A stretch of DNA of 64,000 nucleotides from Grammothele lineata (taxonomy: Eukaryota > Basidiomycota > Agaricomycetes > Polyporales > Polyporaceae), in contig NDFF03000007.1 in NCBI GenBank assembly GCA_002150815.3, forward strand, positions 186,001-250,000, read 5' to 3'. Shown piece after piece: positions 26,301 to 39,688 of the stretch (position 1 is the stretch's first letter; each line of letters begins with the position of its first letter). Position numbers and translations under genes: made by a program. Below the pieces are notes generated by a model. It was not told the origin of the DNA. It worked only from the letters and a program-made list of their open reading frames with translations, and did no database searches.

Positions 26301-29300
26301 CGACCTAGGGGAGGACACGGTTTTGTCGCCGCGGGCCCGCCGTCGAGGCAGGGCGCGTCCGAGCGACCCGGCGGGACCCCTCTCCGGCGCGCGCGACCCT
26401 GGACGATCCGTACGGGCCAGTCTGAACCGCAACCTCGGGCTCGCGCACGCGACCGACGACAACGAACGCGACAGCAACGACGATGACGACTGACGTTACC
26501 GCCGGCGCGACGAGCCCGCCCGGGACGCGGGAATTCTGCGTCGCGCTTCCACCCGCGCGGTCGAACGTACATCCGCCCCTGCCTCATTCAACGTCGCTCT
26601 TCGTCGCGCCCGGCGTCGGTCCCGTATAAAGCCGGATGAGTAAGTAAATAAGTACTTAAGGCTAATAACGCGCATTAGTACGCATCACTGACGCGCCATT
26701 TGAAGCTGACAGTTCGAACTTGGAACGCGATGATGGAACGCGACGCGCCTTCCGCGTCCGCGCCGATCGCGAGCACTGGCAGGACTTATCTCGCGCGAGC
26801 GGTTTAGCCGCCGCTCCCCCCTCCCCGCCGGGCCCGCGAGCCTCGTCGCGAAGTGATGCGTCGCGCAGGCCCACGCGTTCACTTTTCAGCCTCGTGGTGG
26901 CGATACGCGCCTCGGTCGGGCCTTCGACGTCCAAGCTTCGTAAGAGCGAGCTCAGCTGCGAAGACGCGATTGGACGCGCGAGCCCGCACTTGCAGTCGCG
27001 ACGCTGCGGGCGCGGGCGTACGTGCGTACGCGGCCTAGTGGGAGCGTCGTGGCGCCGATTCGGTACGCGGTTTCGCAGGGGGCCAAGGTGCGATCTGTGG
27101 CGCGATGCGTCTGATGAGAGCGAGCGGGGCTAACGCTAGTTTCGCCAGCGCCACAGTAGATTGGTCTCGTCGCGCGATGCTGTTTATCGGGCGTGCGCGG
27201 CGGCATTTGTTGCTTCGTTTCGTGCTCGTTTGCGTGGAGACCTCTGCTGGATTACCCGCGGTGGGCGTGCGCTCTCACACAAATGAGACCGCAGGTACCA
27301 CGGCACCCATCCTCGCGCGCAACAGGGAAAAACAAGCTACGAGGGCTTTCGACGCTATGACGCCACTGTTATCCGTAGAACGTTAGCGTCGAGATCATCC
27401 AACAGAACAGCGCACGATCACATCTGTACGTGTCGTTCGATTTCCACGTTTTGATCTGCATAGACTACAGCGCAGCGCTAACCCGTTTCGAAATACAGGG
27501 CGCGTCGACAGCCTCGACCTCCCCAGCTGTCGATTTTGAAACAGCAGCGCACCGCGCAGGGGCCCGTCGAACTTACTCGATCCTCGCCTCGCCTCCCGCA
27601 GGGTCGACAGGCGGGATCGGCGCGACGCGACGCGCCTCCCCGCTGCATCGCCACCCGAGCAACGAGCATTGCAACGGGACATGGCCGCCTCACCGCGCAC
27701 ACCGCCCCGCGAGCCCCGCTCGCAAGAACTTCTTTCGTCATCTATGTCGGCAACTCTATCACCCCGCCCAGTCCTGACGCATATCCCACAAATGTGTCGG
27801 AAGGCGGTCGTCACCAGTACTGTGCGCTCGAGACGCCGACACACACCGGGGGTTGCGCCTCCGGAGGCTCCTGGGCTCAGTACCAAGGTTCAAACGGATT
27901 GCGCTGTAAGCAATGTGAGTTGCTATTCTGAATGTTCGTATTCTGGCAAGACAACGACTAGCACTTCGGAGAGGGAGGTTGTCGAGTACTGAAACGAATC
28001 GGATACAGTACAAGGTCGCGACTTTCCTATTGACATATCCAACAGGACCGGTTTTCACTTTGTAAGTATCGGAATACCGAGATTCGGAACATCCAGCTGA
28101 CATGGGAATAACTACGGTACGTCAGCCCCGTTTGCTCAGAACGACGCGCGTGTCTGATTTACCCTGCACGCCATCATCCCGCGGCGGTCGATCCCCAACG
28201 CGAAACAGTTCAAAGGGACGCGGGCGAGCACGAGTTCCTATTTACGGAGGGAGGGAAGTTCGGGCTTGCTCGGACATCGGCGAATGCCCCAGATCGCATC
28301 TCGCGCTGGCATCTCGACAGCTGGGAGCACCGCCGCAAGAATCGCGACGGTCACCCGATTAAGGGGGCGGGCGTACATGTATGTACGTATGTTTAGAAAT
28401 GAAGCCTCGCTAGAGCGAAGTACGCAGGGCGAGGTCGGTGACGAGTCTCTTTCTGGTCCGTTAGTGCGAAGCGGATCTACGCGGGATAGATCCGGGAGAG
28501 TTTGGCGAGGATACGGGCAGGGGGATCTCGAGCTACATACCACGGTCATGTCTCCGGCGCTATCAGCGACAACACCGCGAATGTGAATAGGCTCGACATA
28601 TCAGTAAGAATGGTTCGGGACGGGGTATTTGGCAATGTTACAGTCGCGGATTGTTGGTATCCTGGGTGCAACACTGGTGCCTTGTCGACGCGCTCCTGCG
28701 GCCCGGAAGTGGAGGGGATAAGCCGGTATGTGCCTCTACGGTCGGCCGAAGTTTCCAGCCGATGGTTGGTCGCGATTGCAAAAGTCGTCATCTGTGAACG
28801 TACGGGGAGCTCGGGTGTGGACTACGTTCAGCCACAGGATGACCCGCGCGACAACACATAAGACGTGGTGGGCACTGACCGGAGCTTGTTGCCAAATTGC
28901 GAAAGTAGAATGGTGCATTCGGAGGCCCTCAACAGGTGATGCGCACGAGGAGCGCGGTGAACGGGAGTACTAGAAACCAACGAGTCGTAAGGTATGTTTC
29001 GGTCGAATGGCACATAGCCGGCGTCCCGGCGGCCCCGTTGCGCGCGGTGGAATGGAGAGTGAACGTAGGTGCGATCGAGATCGGATGGTCGAAGATCTCA
29101 CTCGTATCGGCGGATAGTTGAGTCGCCGTCGGGAGCGGGAAGTGCGTACGTACAGTGCGTCCGAGCTAAGAGTATCACGGTTTCATTCTGCTCGACGAGG
29201 AGTCTCGGAGGTAGTGTCCAATATGCTGCGCCGTATGGTACGAGAGACTCACCGATCGCGTGAGATACTACAATCGACGGCGCTCACAGCTATCCAGAGA

Positions 29301-29697
29301 GTAATGGTCGGCGTATGTTTGAAAACCGGTGATTTTTAGAGCGGATATGGAGGGCGCATGCGTCGCTCTGAACGAGCCGACATGACCGTTCAGGGTAATC
29401 GAAGCGATGTAGCTGCAGGTGGCTGCGGGAGCGCTCGGCGCGACTTCGTCTTCTGCCGCCGCCATGTAACTTACCAACCGGGGATCATGTCCTCGTCTTA
29501 CACTCCTCCAATCCGCAATCAACTACTTAGTCAACTAATCGCAAGTGGGCCGCGCGGCCGTAGTCTTGGGTTTCCTTGCAGCTGTACATCTCCGGGCCGC
29601 CACCCGTCTCTTGCTCCTTGTACTCTCCCTGTCCTTCTGTTCTCTGCCGTCACAACTACCTTGTCCCAACGCGACACTCAGACTCAGAGCCGCAAAT
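23399..29697. other. 6.3-kb intergenic region upstream of the bHLH gene
   Basis: From 23400 to about 24000 the plus strand is purine-rich, which is a CT-rich leader for the minus-strand bHLH gene. From about 24000 to 25200 the plus strand becomes strongly pyrimidine-rich, and after that composition is mixed and CpG-rich. No coding exon could be supported. The long frames near 24000-25000 are composition artefacts. The region may be a large regulatory domain or carry untranslated transcripts. Confidence 0.35.
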
Positions 29698-30865
29698 ATG
29701 AACATTCCCAGCTTGCCCAGCTTTCCGATCATGGACGCCGAAGTTGTGAAGGCCTCTCTCGCCGCCCCGCCTTTCGTCTCGCTTGATGGCGTCCCAAACG
29801 TCCGCGATTTCGGAGCGGGCTACCCTACCGACTCGCAGCGTACGGTGAAGAAACTTTACTTGTTTCGCTCGGGCGAGCCATCGCGCATTTCCTCCAAGGG
29901 TGTAGAGCAGCTGCGAGCTATGGGAATCAAGAAAGTCTTCGACCTTCGTACGGACCTCGAGATCGCCAAGTACAAGACAGCGACGCCGGCGATCGAGGGT
30001 GTTGAGTTTGTCAGGGCGTCAATATTGGAAGAGACTCTTGATCCTGTGGGGATCGCGGAAAGGTGAGTGCATGCAATTCTTGCGGTGAATATTGGGTACA
30101 CAGATGGACTACGCAGGTTGAAGGAGTTCTCGGATGATGAGTTAGAGGTGCATTTATCTCATAACCTCTAGCCCTCGCCCGCATACGAAGAGTCCAATGT
30201 CCGGGTTTATACCTGCAGGCTTTCATCAAGCTCTACACCCGCATCCTGGAAACCGGTGGTCCTGCTCTCGAGAAGGTTCTCGTTCACCTGCGCGACCATC
30301 CGGACGAGCCTTGCCTCATCCACTGTACTGGTGAGTGCTCCCTTCCCATCCTCTCCCCCTATCATTCGTCGATCCATGTCGTTCTTCCTATAGCTGGGAA
30401 GGACAGGTCCGGGATCTTCGCGGCTGTCATCCTCATGGTATGCTCCCACCCCGCGCGCGATATATTCTATTGACCGCCCTCTCTTACGGCACCACAGATT
30501 CTGGGCGCGCGCGACGAAGACATCGCAGCCGACTATGCGCTTACGACCATCGGTCTCCAGCCTGTCTTCCCACTGCTTGCGGCGCGCTTCCAGGCCGAGC
30601 CCGCGTTCCGCAACAACTGGCAGGGTACGCTCAACCTTGGTACCGCGCGGTGCGTATTGTTCCATCGTGCTGTTTCGGCGTGTTACTGACATACTTGTGC
30701 TCTGATCTGACGGGTGCGCGCGATGCTGGCAGGCCGGAGACGATGCACGCGGTTATGGCCGCGATCCGGACCGAGCTTGGCGGCGTCGAAGCGTATGTGA
30801 AGGCACATACGTCTCTTACAGACTCGGACCTGGAGCGGATCCGGAATAACCTACTCGAAGCCTAG
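29698..30865 (+). CDS. Tyrosine phosphatase-type protein (Y_phosphatase3 family)
   Basis: Six exons: 29698..30062, 30117..30147, 30219..30330, 30394..30437, 30498..30649, 30733..30865. They give 278 residues with clean phases. The signature HCTAGKDR (167-174) is the Cys-x5-Arg active-site loop, split by an intron after the Thr. Near the N-terminus GVPNVRDFGAG matches the NxRD motif of the family, and LYLFRSGEPSRIS follows it. The Lys-Asp in the loop is typical of this family, which includes enzymes acting on phosphotyrosine and on phosphoinositides; the substrate here is not known. The ATG at 29698 is preferred. An in-frame ATG at 29545 would add 51 residues with a hydrophobic stretch, which I read as untranslated leader. 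Confidence 0.87.
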
Positions 30866-31534
30866 GGCCTCATGTACATACGCGCGTGGGGGGAAATGTT
30901 CGAGAACGTTATTCATCCGTGAAGCAATGTCTTTGTGCGCTAGCAAGTGCAGTCCGTACGACTGATGCCGACAAGCGTGAAGAAAAGGAGGATCAGGTGG
31001 GAATGTGGGCGGTGGGCACCCGCATGTAGACGATTGAGGCGCAAAACGAGCGGTGGAGAGGAGGGCAAGGCTCAAGCCGCATCGTTGCGAAATGGGCAAG
31101 GATACCTCTGGCCAGTTCGAAGACAGATCTGTACGCGCCGTGACCTTCATCCATAGTGGGCCTCGCATCCTCAATATCACACCGAGGTCTAAATCGCGAC
31201 GCGCCTCTAAGTGCCCATATGGTATTCGTCTTCCCCGCAATGTCCGGCTCACATCTCCATCTGCTCAAGTGTTGGCGGCAGCGGCCCAGCTCCTTGTTAC
31301 GCCGCATGCATGCGCACCTGCACGCGTTCTTCGATTTGTAATCTCCCGGTGAGACTGACCCTGGCGTGACTGGAAGAACCACGGCTTTTGGACCGGGGTC
31401 GACAGATGCGCTGGCATAACATTGTTTCCAAGGAGCCATGACAGTGTCGCATTGGGGGTGCCTGACAAGGGTTGTGGGAACGAGAATACGAGGATATACG
31501 AGCCTGGATGAGTCTACATAGTACGGCAGCTGTT
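30866..31534. other. Intergenic, mostly 3' flank of the duplicated segment
   Basis: The part from about 31150 to 31534 is the inverted copy of the 3' flank of the MLKL-like gene (13479-13860). The rest shows no gene. Confidence 0.55.
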
Positions 31535-33630
31535 TTACTCTACGGTGTCAATTCGTGCACCGTTCTGCGCCCCGCGTGCGATATCACTGTCATCGTTTGC
31601 TGGCGGCTCGAGCGCACAGTGCAGACGTTTGTCTGCGCCGGGGGACGCATCAGGTCGGAGCGCACGCAAGAGTGCTACTTCGTCTGGCGACAAGTGGCAT
31701 TTGTCGAGAACGACCCTGAAACCCAATGCGAGTACGTTAGTATGGGGCACACACAGACGAAGCACACGGAATGACTTGGCACTGACCGAACTTGGGAGAT
31801 AAATCGTAGCTCCAAGCCGCCATCCGCTGGGTGTACAAACTGCTCGTACACTATCGCTTGGCCGTCCGCGACGCCAGCGACTTTAGGACCCCGAGTTGAG
31901 CGCGATTCTTCACCATCGAGGGACATGGCAAGAGTTGAAAGAGGCCAATCGTCTGCGCGCGCAGACCAATATCCCAGCGGCGCCTCAAACGCACCATCCG
32001 TGCGTGGGGTAGAGAAGTTTTCGTACAAATAGTACGTCCCGGGGGACGTATCCCGGTCGGGGAGGTCGGGGAGGTATACGCCGGTACTGATATCTACGCG
32101 CACGCGGATTACTGAGGTAGCGTTAGCTCCAAGTAGAATTCAAGTAAGAGAAATGAAGGGGGCGCACCAATCGCCATATCCTCTGCCGCGTCGTATGACA
32201 TGTCCGTATTCAAGGCAACGTCCGAAAACCATGACCCGACATCATCCCAAGTCAGTCCCGCAGAGGTAATCTCAAAACCGAGTATCGGCATACTCCCCTC
32301 CCGCATTGTGTGCCTACAGGACTCGTCTGAACACCGGAATACCGAGTAACATGTGCATGAGGGCTCACCTCCTCCAACCATTCCCTAGCGCGAACACATT
32401 CTCATGCTCCTCGCTTTGTCCGATTTTCTCTTGCCCAGCCTCGGCCACCATCCCCTCGCTCTCGCTAGGCGCATCTCCGAACATGATTTGTCTATCGCAC
32501 ACCCGTGAGGGCTGGAGCGGAGGGAGGCTTGCCGCACGCGCGGCGTCGCAAGGGCACCGGAAGCTATGGGGACCGTGCACAGACCATTCCCGCCTCGCCC
32601 CGGATGAGAACGCGGGGAATCTAAAAGGCATCAGACACGTGTGCGAGGTGAAGAAGGCCTGCCCCAGTCCTGGGATGATAGGAGCGAACCACGTTTGTCG
32701 GCAGCATCGGCGGGTGCCGCGCGTGAGGAGCTTCCAGACCTGCAGAAGGGACTCGTGCGGCGTTGATGGGCGTGTTCGAATATCTTAAATAGCTAATCAG
32801 ACCTCTCTCCCGTTCTTTGTGAATTAGTGGGATACGAACTTTTCAACGAAGCGACGGGTAGATCGAGAACCTGATGGAACGATGTCCAGTTAACTTAGAT
32901 AGTACATCACATTGCATTCATACATACCATTCGCGGAAGAACGCAGGAGCTAGGCAAGACGGGCAACGTCCAGTGGCTGAGATCCCACTGTACAGTCCCG
33001 TTCTTTCGAACCACTATCTCTTGGAAAAACACAGTATGCTCCTACGGAAATTGGATGTTAGCGAAGGATCTCAGGGGTATCGGACGGAAGAACGTGCCTC
33101 GGTTCCTTCCAATGGCTATCGCATGCCGTGTTCGGTCATGAACTCGAAAGCGTGCTTGAAAGGAAACATGTATGAGCGCGGAAGAGCGTTATGTTTTACA
33201 ATGACTTACGCTGAGCTGTCTGACCTACAGAACGAACGTCAATGAGCGTCCTCTCATAAGCAGTCAAACGACGAATAGCCCACACAGTCAAGAACGTAGC
33301 TCAGTCGTTCCACTCCCTTGAGGTTGCTTAACTTGAAGAAAAGTTCTTTGCCTGCATCCGACATCAAGCAGGCATTCACAAGCGGACGGTGTTAGCAACT
33401 TACCTCCGGCGTTATCCCCGTCCTGGACGATGAACGTATGGAACGGGTCCGGTCGCGAGATCCCCAGCGTCTGAACAATGTGCGGATGCCTAGTCGGCGC
33501 AAACCGGTGAGTGATAAAGTCATGAGGGAGTTCGGAAGTACCAACCAAACCCGCTTCGAGACAGCCACAGCGGCACTGAATCGCTGATCTACAGATGGAA
33601 AGCGCCGCACGACTACTGAACTCCCCGTCT
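31150..33630 (-). repeat. Inverted segmental duplication, copy 2
   Basis: Reverse-complement counterpart of 11390-13860. The left limit is near 31150. The right limit is sharp at about 33630, where the shared GACGGGGAG ends and unrelated AT-rich DNA begins. Confidence 0.8.
31535..33630 (-). pseudogene. 5'-truncated copy of the MLKL-like gene
   Basis: This copy corresponds to exons 5 (last part) through 15 of the gene at 10414-13478, on the opposite strand and ending with TAA at 31535. The whole N-terminal helical bundle is missing. In the exon equivalent to 11865..11921 the TGG codon of the intact gene is TAG (HGMR then stop, near 33115), and the following donor GTGCG reads GCACG. Other exons remain open and well conserved, for example the kinase-like HPHIVQTLGISRPDPFH block and the C-terminal VVLDKCHLSPDEVALLRALR block. 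The C-terminal half may therefore have decayed late or still be under some constraint. I call it a pseudogene on the truncation, the stop and the lost splice site. Confidence 0.8.
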
Positions 33631-34889
33631 CATCAGGGATTTATTCCTTCGACTTGGAGGGCCTAAAATGTGTATTAGAATATCTTGTGTAGTCTTATGG
33701 GGTGTTTGAATGAAGAGAATCCTCCTAACTTTGTCTTATGATGTCTTGAATGCTCTGATATATCCTTGTTTTGTCTAGTTGGTCTGAGATAGAAAAGACG
33801 ACTCAGACCAATATTAGACATACAATGCCATTCAGAGTAGATTGATCAATACATGATTGACAGACATCATAATATATATTAAGGCAATGGCTGCTACATA
33901 AGTAAGTAAGGGATGTAGACGGTTATAGTCTTGGACAGCATAAGAGTTATAAGGAAACAAAAACCGCAAGACTGGGTATACATATAAGGTATAAGACATC
34001 CAAAACAGTTACTTTAGACGCATAAAGACTGAGTCACACATATAGGTGCCTCTGTACAACCACCTAGATGGCTCAGTTAACATAGACCGTACAGATTTAT
34101 TAAGTCATGAAGACCGCATAAACTCATGATATCCGCAAGAAAAATTGAACCGTGCAGACAGCTCAGGCCTTTCAGACAGCGAGCAGACTACTCAGGCCGT
34201 TCAGACTGCCTATGCCATCAGACCATCAGCTATGCAAGACCTCAAGCTCTACAGACTGCCCATATCTACAGACAGGTTCATACAGCATAGCTATTCATTA
34301 GACAACTAATGCCCTTCAAGGGCGATCAGACCACAGGCGAACAGTCACAAAGACGGCATAGGTGTATCAGACTAGCCACATAGACGTACGAAACAATACA
34401 CGACATACACAAATTGACATGGCGTAGAGGGGACATGGCATAGGCGTGGTGGGAGCGATGCGACAGAGCAGTGATATGGTGGAGGGGAATCGGTGTTAAC
34501 ACAAGACAATACAACGACGCTGCGAGCACAATGACAGGGGAAGCGACAACGAGACAATCAAAGCGTCGATACCACGAGCTAACGTTCGAGACGGATGAGA
34601 GCATGATGACAATGGGAGCGGCGAGACCGGGGGCAAGACGAGGCGAGGAAAAGAACTTGAGGACGGTCGAGGACGACGTTGTTGACGGAGCGACGCTAAT
34701 GGCCATAGTACCAACGTGAGGGAGACCAATTGTAACGTTGACATCGTAGACAACAACTCGCCATGTCAACGCCCTCGATGATCCGTGGCGGCGCTACGGG
34801 CGGCGTCGGGGAGGCGTAAGCAATGGCTAGAGGGGCAGGGCAATCAGCATAGCTCTACATCCCTCAAGCGTTCCACCTACCGTATTGCC
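33631..34889. other. AT-rich, CAGAC-rich spacer
   Basis: From 33650 to about 34330 the DNA is clearly more AT-rich than its surroundings. From about 34150 it is full of CAGAC/TAGAC pentamers at irregular spacing. No convincing gene is present. It joins the break point of the truncated MLKL-like copy to the transposon-associated gene cluster, so it may be the end of a mobile element. No terminal inverted repeat was found by eye. Confidence 0.4.
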
Positions 34890-37861
34890 CTACGCGTCCA
34901 TGTCCTCGGCCAGGTTTCCGAAGTCGACGGCGGAGGTGCCTGGCTGAGCGACGGCGCCGGCCAAGCAGAGGCGGGCACAGGCCATAATCTCGTCGAGGGT
35001 CTCCTGGCTTTGGCGGCTGGCAACGACCGAGCATTGCCTCGTCCAATCGCCAGCTCCCTTGTTGCAGAACTCGTTTGCGCGGGTTGGGTTGCCGTTCAGC
35101 GGGTTGACCCCCGGCTTGACCTCCCATCGGATGCAGCTGCCCTTGGCGATGGGCTTGACGCGGTCTGCAGCCCAGTGCTCACAGGCACGGGCACACTGTT
35201 GGGGCTATTAGAGGTTGGATCACATAAAACGGTCGGGGACGTACTACAGCGGCAGCAAGGCCGATGGCTCCATAGGGGGACGTGTCGTGGCCGGGGACGG
35301 GGATGGCGCCTTTGGTCCAATTGATATGAACGGACAGCGCAGCGGACACGAATGGGCCCTGGAAAATGCCCTGTAATCGAGGTTAGCATCGAACGGGCGT
35401 GTGGCAATAGGGGCGACGGGCCTTCTTCTTCGACGACCACGGGTCCTTGAACATGACCTGCTTCTCGTTGACCAGCCGGGTAAAGAAGTTGGAGGCCTCC
35501 CCAGCCGAGTTGAACTTGCTCCCGTTCTCCTTGAGCCAGTCAGGGATGAAGGAAATGGCGGCGTAACCGAACGCATTGCGCCAGTCATACGCGCGTTGGC
35601 ATGCCTGTGTAGTGTGAGCTACGCGATGGGACGGGGGAATGAAGGCAGGCGCTCACTTTCTTGTAGATGGCGCACTCGCCATCGAGGGTCCGACGGATCG
35701 CGGGCCCGAAGGGGCCATCGTGGCCATAGACGGCATCCCATACGTCCTGAATGGTAGCCACTGGGGGGGTAACCCAAGGGTCGAGGTCCGAACCGAGGAT
35801 AGACATGACTGTAGGCACGAAGACATCATTCCACCGGTTCCCTACTTTAGCCTGGGGAGGAATGATGGTGGGATCGTCCGAGTCCGAGTCCGAAGCGATG
35901 CTGATGGCCTACGGGGCAACAAATGTTAGACGGACGTGGGTGGGAGGCCGGGTACGTACCTGATCCAACGTAGCACCGTCGCTGACCGTGGGTGGTACGG
36001 AGGCCTCCGCATCACCCTCCGACTCCTCGCCACTCTCGTCCTCGTCGCCGTCCTCCTCATCGCTCCCTTCCTCATCGCCATCACCGCCGTCACCGTCGAC
36101 CTCCTCGGCCCCCTCGGGCCCCTCGCTCCCGTCCTCGTTGCTGCTGTTATCGCCGTCGTTGCCGTCATCGCTCACGGGCTCTATGGGCCGAGTGTTCTGG
36201 CTCTGGCCCTGCACGCCCATGGTGTCGGCCCCCTGCACCACGCCCGTGGTATCGACGGCCATGTTGGACGCGGCAGCGGGAGGCGCCGCTGAGCCTAGAT
36301 ACATAGCGAGAGCGGCAAGTCCGCTCTGATGGTCGCCTGTGCCAGGGGTACGCCGGGAGCGCCGCTGCCTGGATGGGGCCACCGAGCCGCGGTCGCTTTT
36401 CCCGCGAGAGGGAGGGCGCGACGAAGAGGATCGGGGCGCCCCGCCGGCAGGGGCTGAAAGCGCTCGAGCGATGGAAGGGGCTCGCGACGGGGCCCGGGAC
36501 GCAGCAGGGATGGACAGGGCCGCTCGAGGTGCAATGCCGGGCTGCACCCCGGACGTTGCAGACGCACTTTGCTGGCCGTCGGGCATCTTCTGCGGGATTG
36601 CCATTTCGAACTCCTCAATCTTGACGAGGGCCTGGAGAACAGGGTTAGAGCAGTCGTCGGGAAAGAAGATCGACAGGAAAGGGTTAAACACGGTGCCTAC
36701 AGATGCAGTAACTCTGTTCTTTGCACCGAGGGCGAGCCGTTTCTTCGCCACGACGGCTTCCGCCCCCATGCTTTCGTCGTCGGACTGGGCATACCCGCCC
36801 TCTTGGATGCTGGTGGATGCGTCGGCCTGCGATTTATTCTTTCGCTTCGGCCTCGTGAGGGTGCTGTGGAGAATGGGCAGATGGATGACGATAGGGGTAG
36901 TTGGAGCACGATAGAGGGTGGTTACGGTGGACGACATGTAGGGCAGGCGTAGATTGAAGTGCGATCGGGGTTATCGGGTGTGGTCAGAGGAAGAGAAAGC
37001 TCGGGGAGGGCGTAGTACATACGTGTCAACCAACACGTGTTTCTCCTTCAATGCTCCCACGCGGCTACCGCCCATCGCTGAGATTGCACGTGCCTCTGAG
37101 ACCATAGAGCGGATACCGACAAAGGGATCGTCGGCCTTGGACGTCTTCGGCGTCGGCGTAGCGGGTAATACAGCCTTCGTCTTCGACTTTTTCTTCGGCG
37201 GCGGCTTCTTCGATGGGGACCCTTCGTTGAGCCCACTGGGGGCGGATCCAGTCGAATCAATCTCCGAGCCCACATGCAGAGGGCCTGGGGTTGGCTGCTC
37301 CTCCGGAACATCGTCCATCACAGGGAGGGCCTTACCGCATTTGCGCTTTGCTTGACCCACCATCGGAGTCTCGTTGCCCGCACCCGTGCGAATGAGAGCC
37401 TCCAGGCCTTGCGGAGGCTGTCGGAAGCCCGCTCGTGCGGCCCTCTGCGCAATCTGCGCATTGAGAATCTCCTCCTCCATTTCCGCTATCTCCTCGGCGA
37501 CCGCAGCGTCCCTCGCAGACCGACTCTTACCCTTGGACTCAATCGTCTCCTTCGTCTCCTTCGCCTTCGTCACCTTCGTCGCCTTCGTCGCCTTCGTCGC
37601 CTTCGCCCCCTTCGTCGCCTTCGCCCCCTTCGACCCCTTCGCCTCCTTCGCACCCTTTGTCCCCTTTGCCGCTCCTTTCCCCTTCGCCGGGGCCTCCTCC
37701 ACCTCCTCCTCGGCCTCCTCCGCCCCCTTCGTCTCCTTTATCGTCCTCGTCTTGTTTTTCTTCGCTTTGGAGCCGTCGGCACTCTGGCCTTTGGCTGGCA
37801 TGTCGACTCTACTGGGATGGGCAGCAAGAGAAGTGGCGCGGAGGTTCATATGAGACGGCAT
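34890..37861 (-). CDS. Unrecognised protein beside the Plavaka transposon
   Basis: Six exons keep one frame: 37861..37023, 36863..35960, 35908..35657, 35604..35458, 35370..35245, 35195..34890; 857 residues. A 60-base in-frame stretch near 36640-36700 could be a further intron. Residues 1-280 are Lys/Ala/Thr/Glu-rich with degenerate KATKATK repeats. Next comes a Ser/Arg/Pro-rich region and a long Asp/Glu/Gly-rich acidic tract (about 36000-36170). The C-terminal 350 residues look globular (WNDVFVPTVMSIL, YGHDGPFGPAIRRTLDGECA, RAYDWRNAFGYAAISFIPDW, GIFQGPFVSAALSVHINWTK). I do not recognise the family. Such proteins with charged N-termini recur next to agaricomycete DNA transposons, so an accessory or host-capture role is possible. 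An alternative start is the ATG at 37804. Confidence 0.6.
37555..37690 (-). repeat. Coding minisatellite, 9-base unit
   Basis: The plus strand repeats CTTCGTCGC with variants (CTTCGCCCC, CTTCGCCTC) many times inside the first exon of the 34890-37861 gene. On the coding strand this makes the Lys/Ala/Thr/Gly run. Copy number is likely to vary between strains. Confidence 0.7.
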
Positions 37862-39688
37862 GGTATCATGAGCGAGAGGGAGGGGTAGGGGGCGGTGATG
37901 GAGGGCAGATGTACGCTGGCAAGGCCAGGTCTATGAGGGGCAGGAGGCAGGGATCCGCGCGTTGGCGCCTTACGGCTCTAAACACGCTGTTGGCGTCAAA
38001 TTACACGCGTTCATGAGCGTTGACAGGTTCCATTCGGACGTGCCGAGTCCATACACCATGGTATGAAACGTAAATTGCTGGCGTGGGCTATGAGGTACTA
38101 TGAAAGGCGCAAATATGCGCGCTGCTTTACATCAACTCTGCGCGGATGACAGGATGAGCTACTCGGGCACGTGAGCGCGATAGCATGATCACGTGCCTTT
38201 CAACAACTCAGGAATATATCTCAGTGGGTTTCGCCGCCCGCCCCCTGCAGCGAACGAACGGCAGCTGCACGTCGAAACGCGCCCCTGCCATCCGGTGGCT
38301 GCCCCAGATCGCTAGGCTCGTATTCCTCACCCCACCATGCGAGCTGCCGCACGTTGACACGCGCCCCTGCCATCCGGCGGTATGCTCGCTGCCCCGTCCC
38401 TTGCCCCATAGCTCGCTCACGCCGTGGCCACGCCCCTTTCGCCCCTCTGGCTTACAAGGCTTTGCAACGCGTCGGTACGCTGCCAAATGCCCCTAGCCCA
38501 TCCCATGCTCCCCGCGTGCTACCGTCTCACCGATTGCTCGTCTAGATCTTCGCGTATTAATGATGGGAGCGCAGTGCCATGCCGCACATCCGTCGCGGCG
38601 TAGTTGAAGCAATACCGTCCGGGCAGGGCCCCTTGCTGGAAGGTCGTGCCCATACGGCGACGCACCGTCGACCGTGCCGGGCCCCTGAGCATCCCCTAAA
38701 CGGCACCTCCTCGTGCGAGGCAAGGTATGCACTGCAGCTCTCGGTCATCGAAGAAAACGTATTGATGTGATGTATTCACTCATAGATGCGTAACGGACGG
38801 GGACTGTCGCGATGGTGGGTACGGAAGGGGAACGGAGAGGTGCTGGGTTGTGTACGGACCTTGTACAAGCGATACGACGACGCCGCGGCGTATGCGGTGG
38901 GCCGCCTAAGGCGAGGCCGATCGCCCAGGCCCGGGCATGAGGACGGGGAGGGAGAGGGTGTGCATGCGGATGACGTGATTGGCAGGATCTTCCGGAGGGG
39001 TGCTAATTAACGGACGCACCTGCTCCCGGCCTCGTTCAGGGCCAATCGTCGCTCGCAAGCGCGATTTCCAGCCGTATCATCGCCTGCGTGGGCCCGGGCG
39101 GCCATGGGGTGGTGTAGGGCATGGTACATGGGGCGTAGCGGGCCATTTTGAGCCATCGGGACCGCTGCTGCCATAGCTGTGCCGTACATGCGCGTGAGCT
39201 TTCAATCGACTGACCAACCGACGGTAAGGGATCGAACTTTGGACCTCCACTGGGCCGGGTTGTGTTGTTTTTGAGCAACGAGGCCGGCTCGTTTGTTTTC
39301 AGGGCCTGCAGCTAGCTGGATGACGGAGATTATGATTGAGAAGTGCGGCATCGTACCTTCAACGCAAAGTGGGGTCGCGACGCCATGCAGGAGGCCGTTA
39401 GTCCGACATCGCGAGCGATATAGCTCACAGAGCGCGTGGTTGTTGAGAGGGCTGAGCCGGGAGGGGGGACGCAGACAGCGTGTGAGCGAAGACGGTGTGC
39501 AGGGCGGAGAGGGGAGCGAGTACGAGGGATACGCGGACTTTGCGAATGCACCACTCGGGCGTCTGCGCCCACGTGCGGTCTGCGTGCGGCCCGTATCGCT
39601 TCACTCCGCCTTTCGACCCACCTTCGCCTGCCCTTCGCCCGCTCAATTAGCCTACCCCTCTGCATCTGCCCGTCCCCCTCTATTCCCC
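37862..39688. other. Intergenic between divergent transposon-associated genes
   Basis: About 1.8 kb with no gene I can support. A frame at 38786-39010 has no recognisable motif. A pair of direct repeats lies at 38261-38395. Confidence 0.4.
38261..38395 (+). repeat. Two direct copies of a ~40-base motif
   Basis: The block GCGCCCCTGCCATCCGG occurs at about 38279 and again at about 38361, each flanked by GAGCTGC/CAGCTGC on the left and GCTGCCCC on the right. The spacing is about 82 bases. No hairpin or gene explains it. Confidence 0.6.
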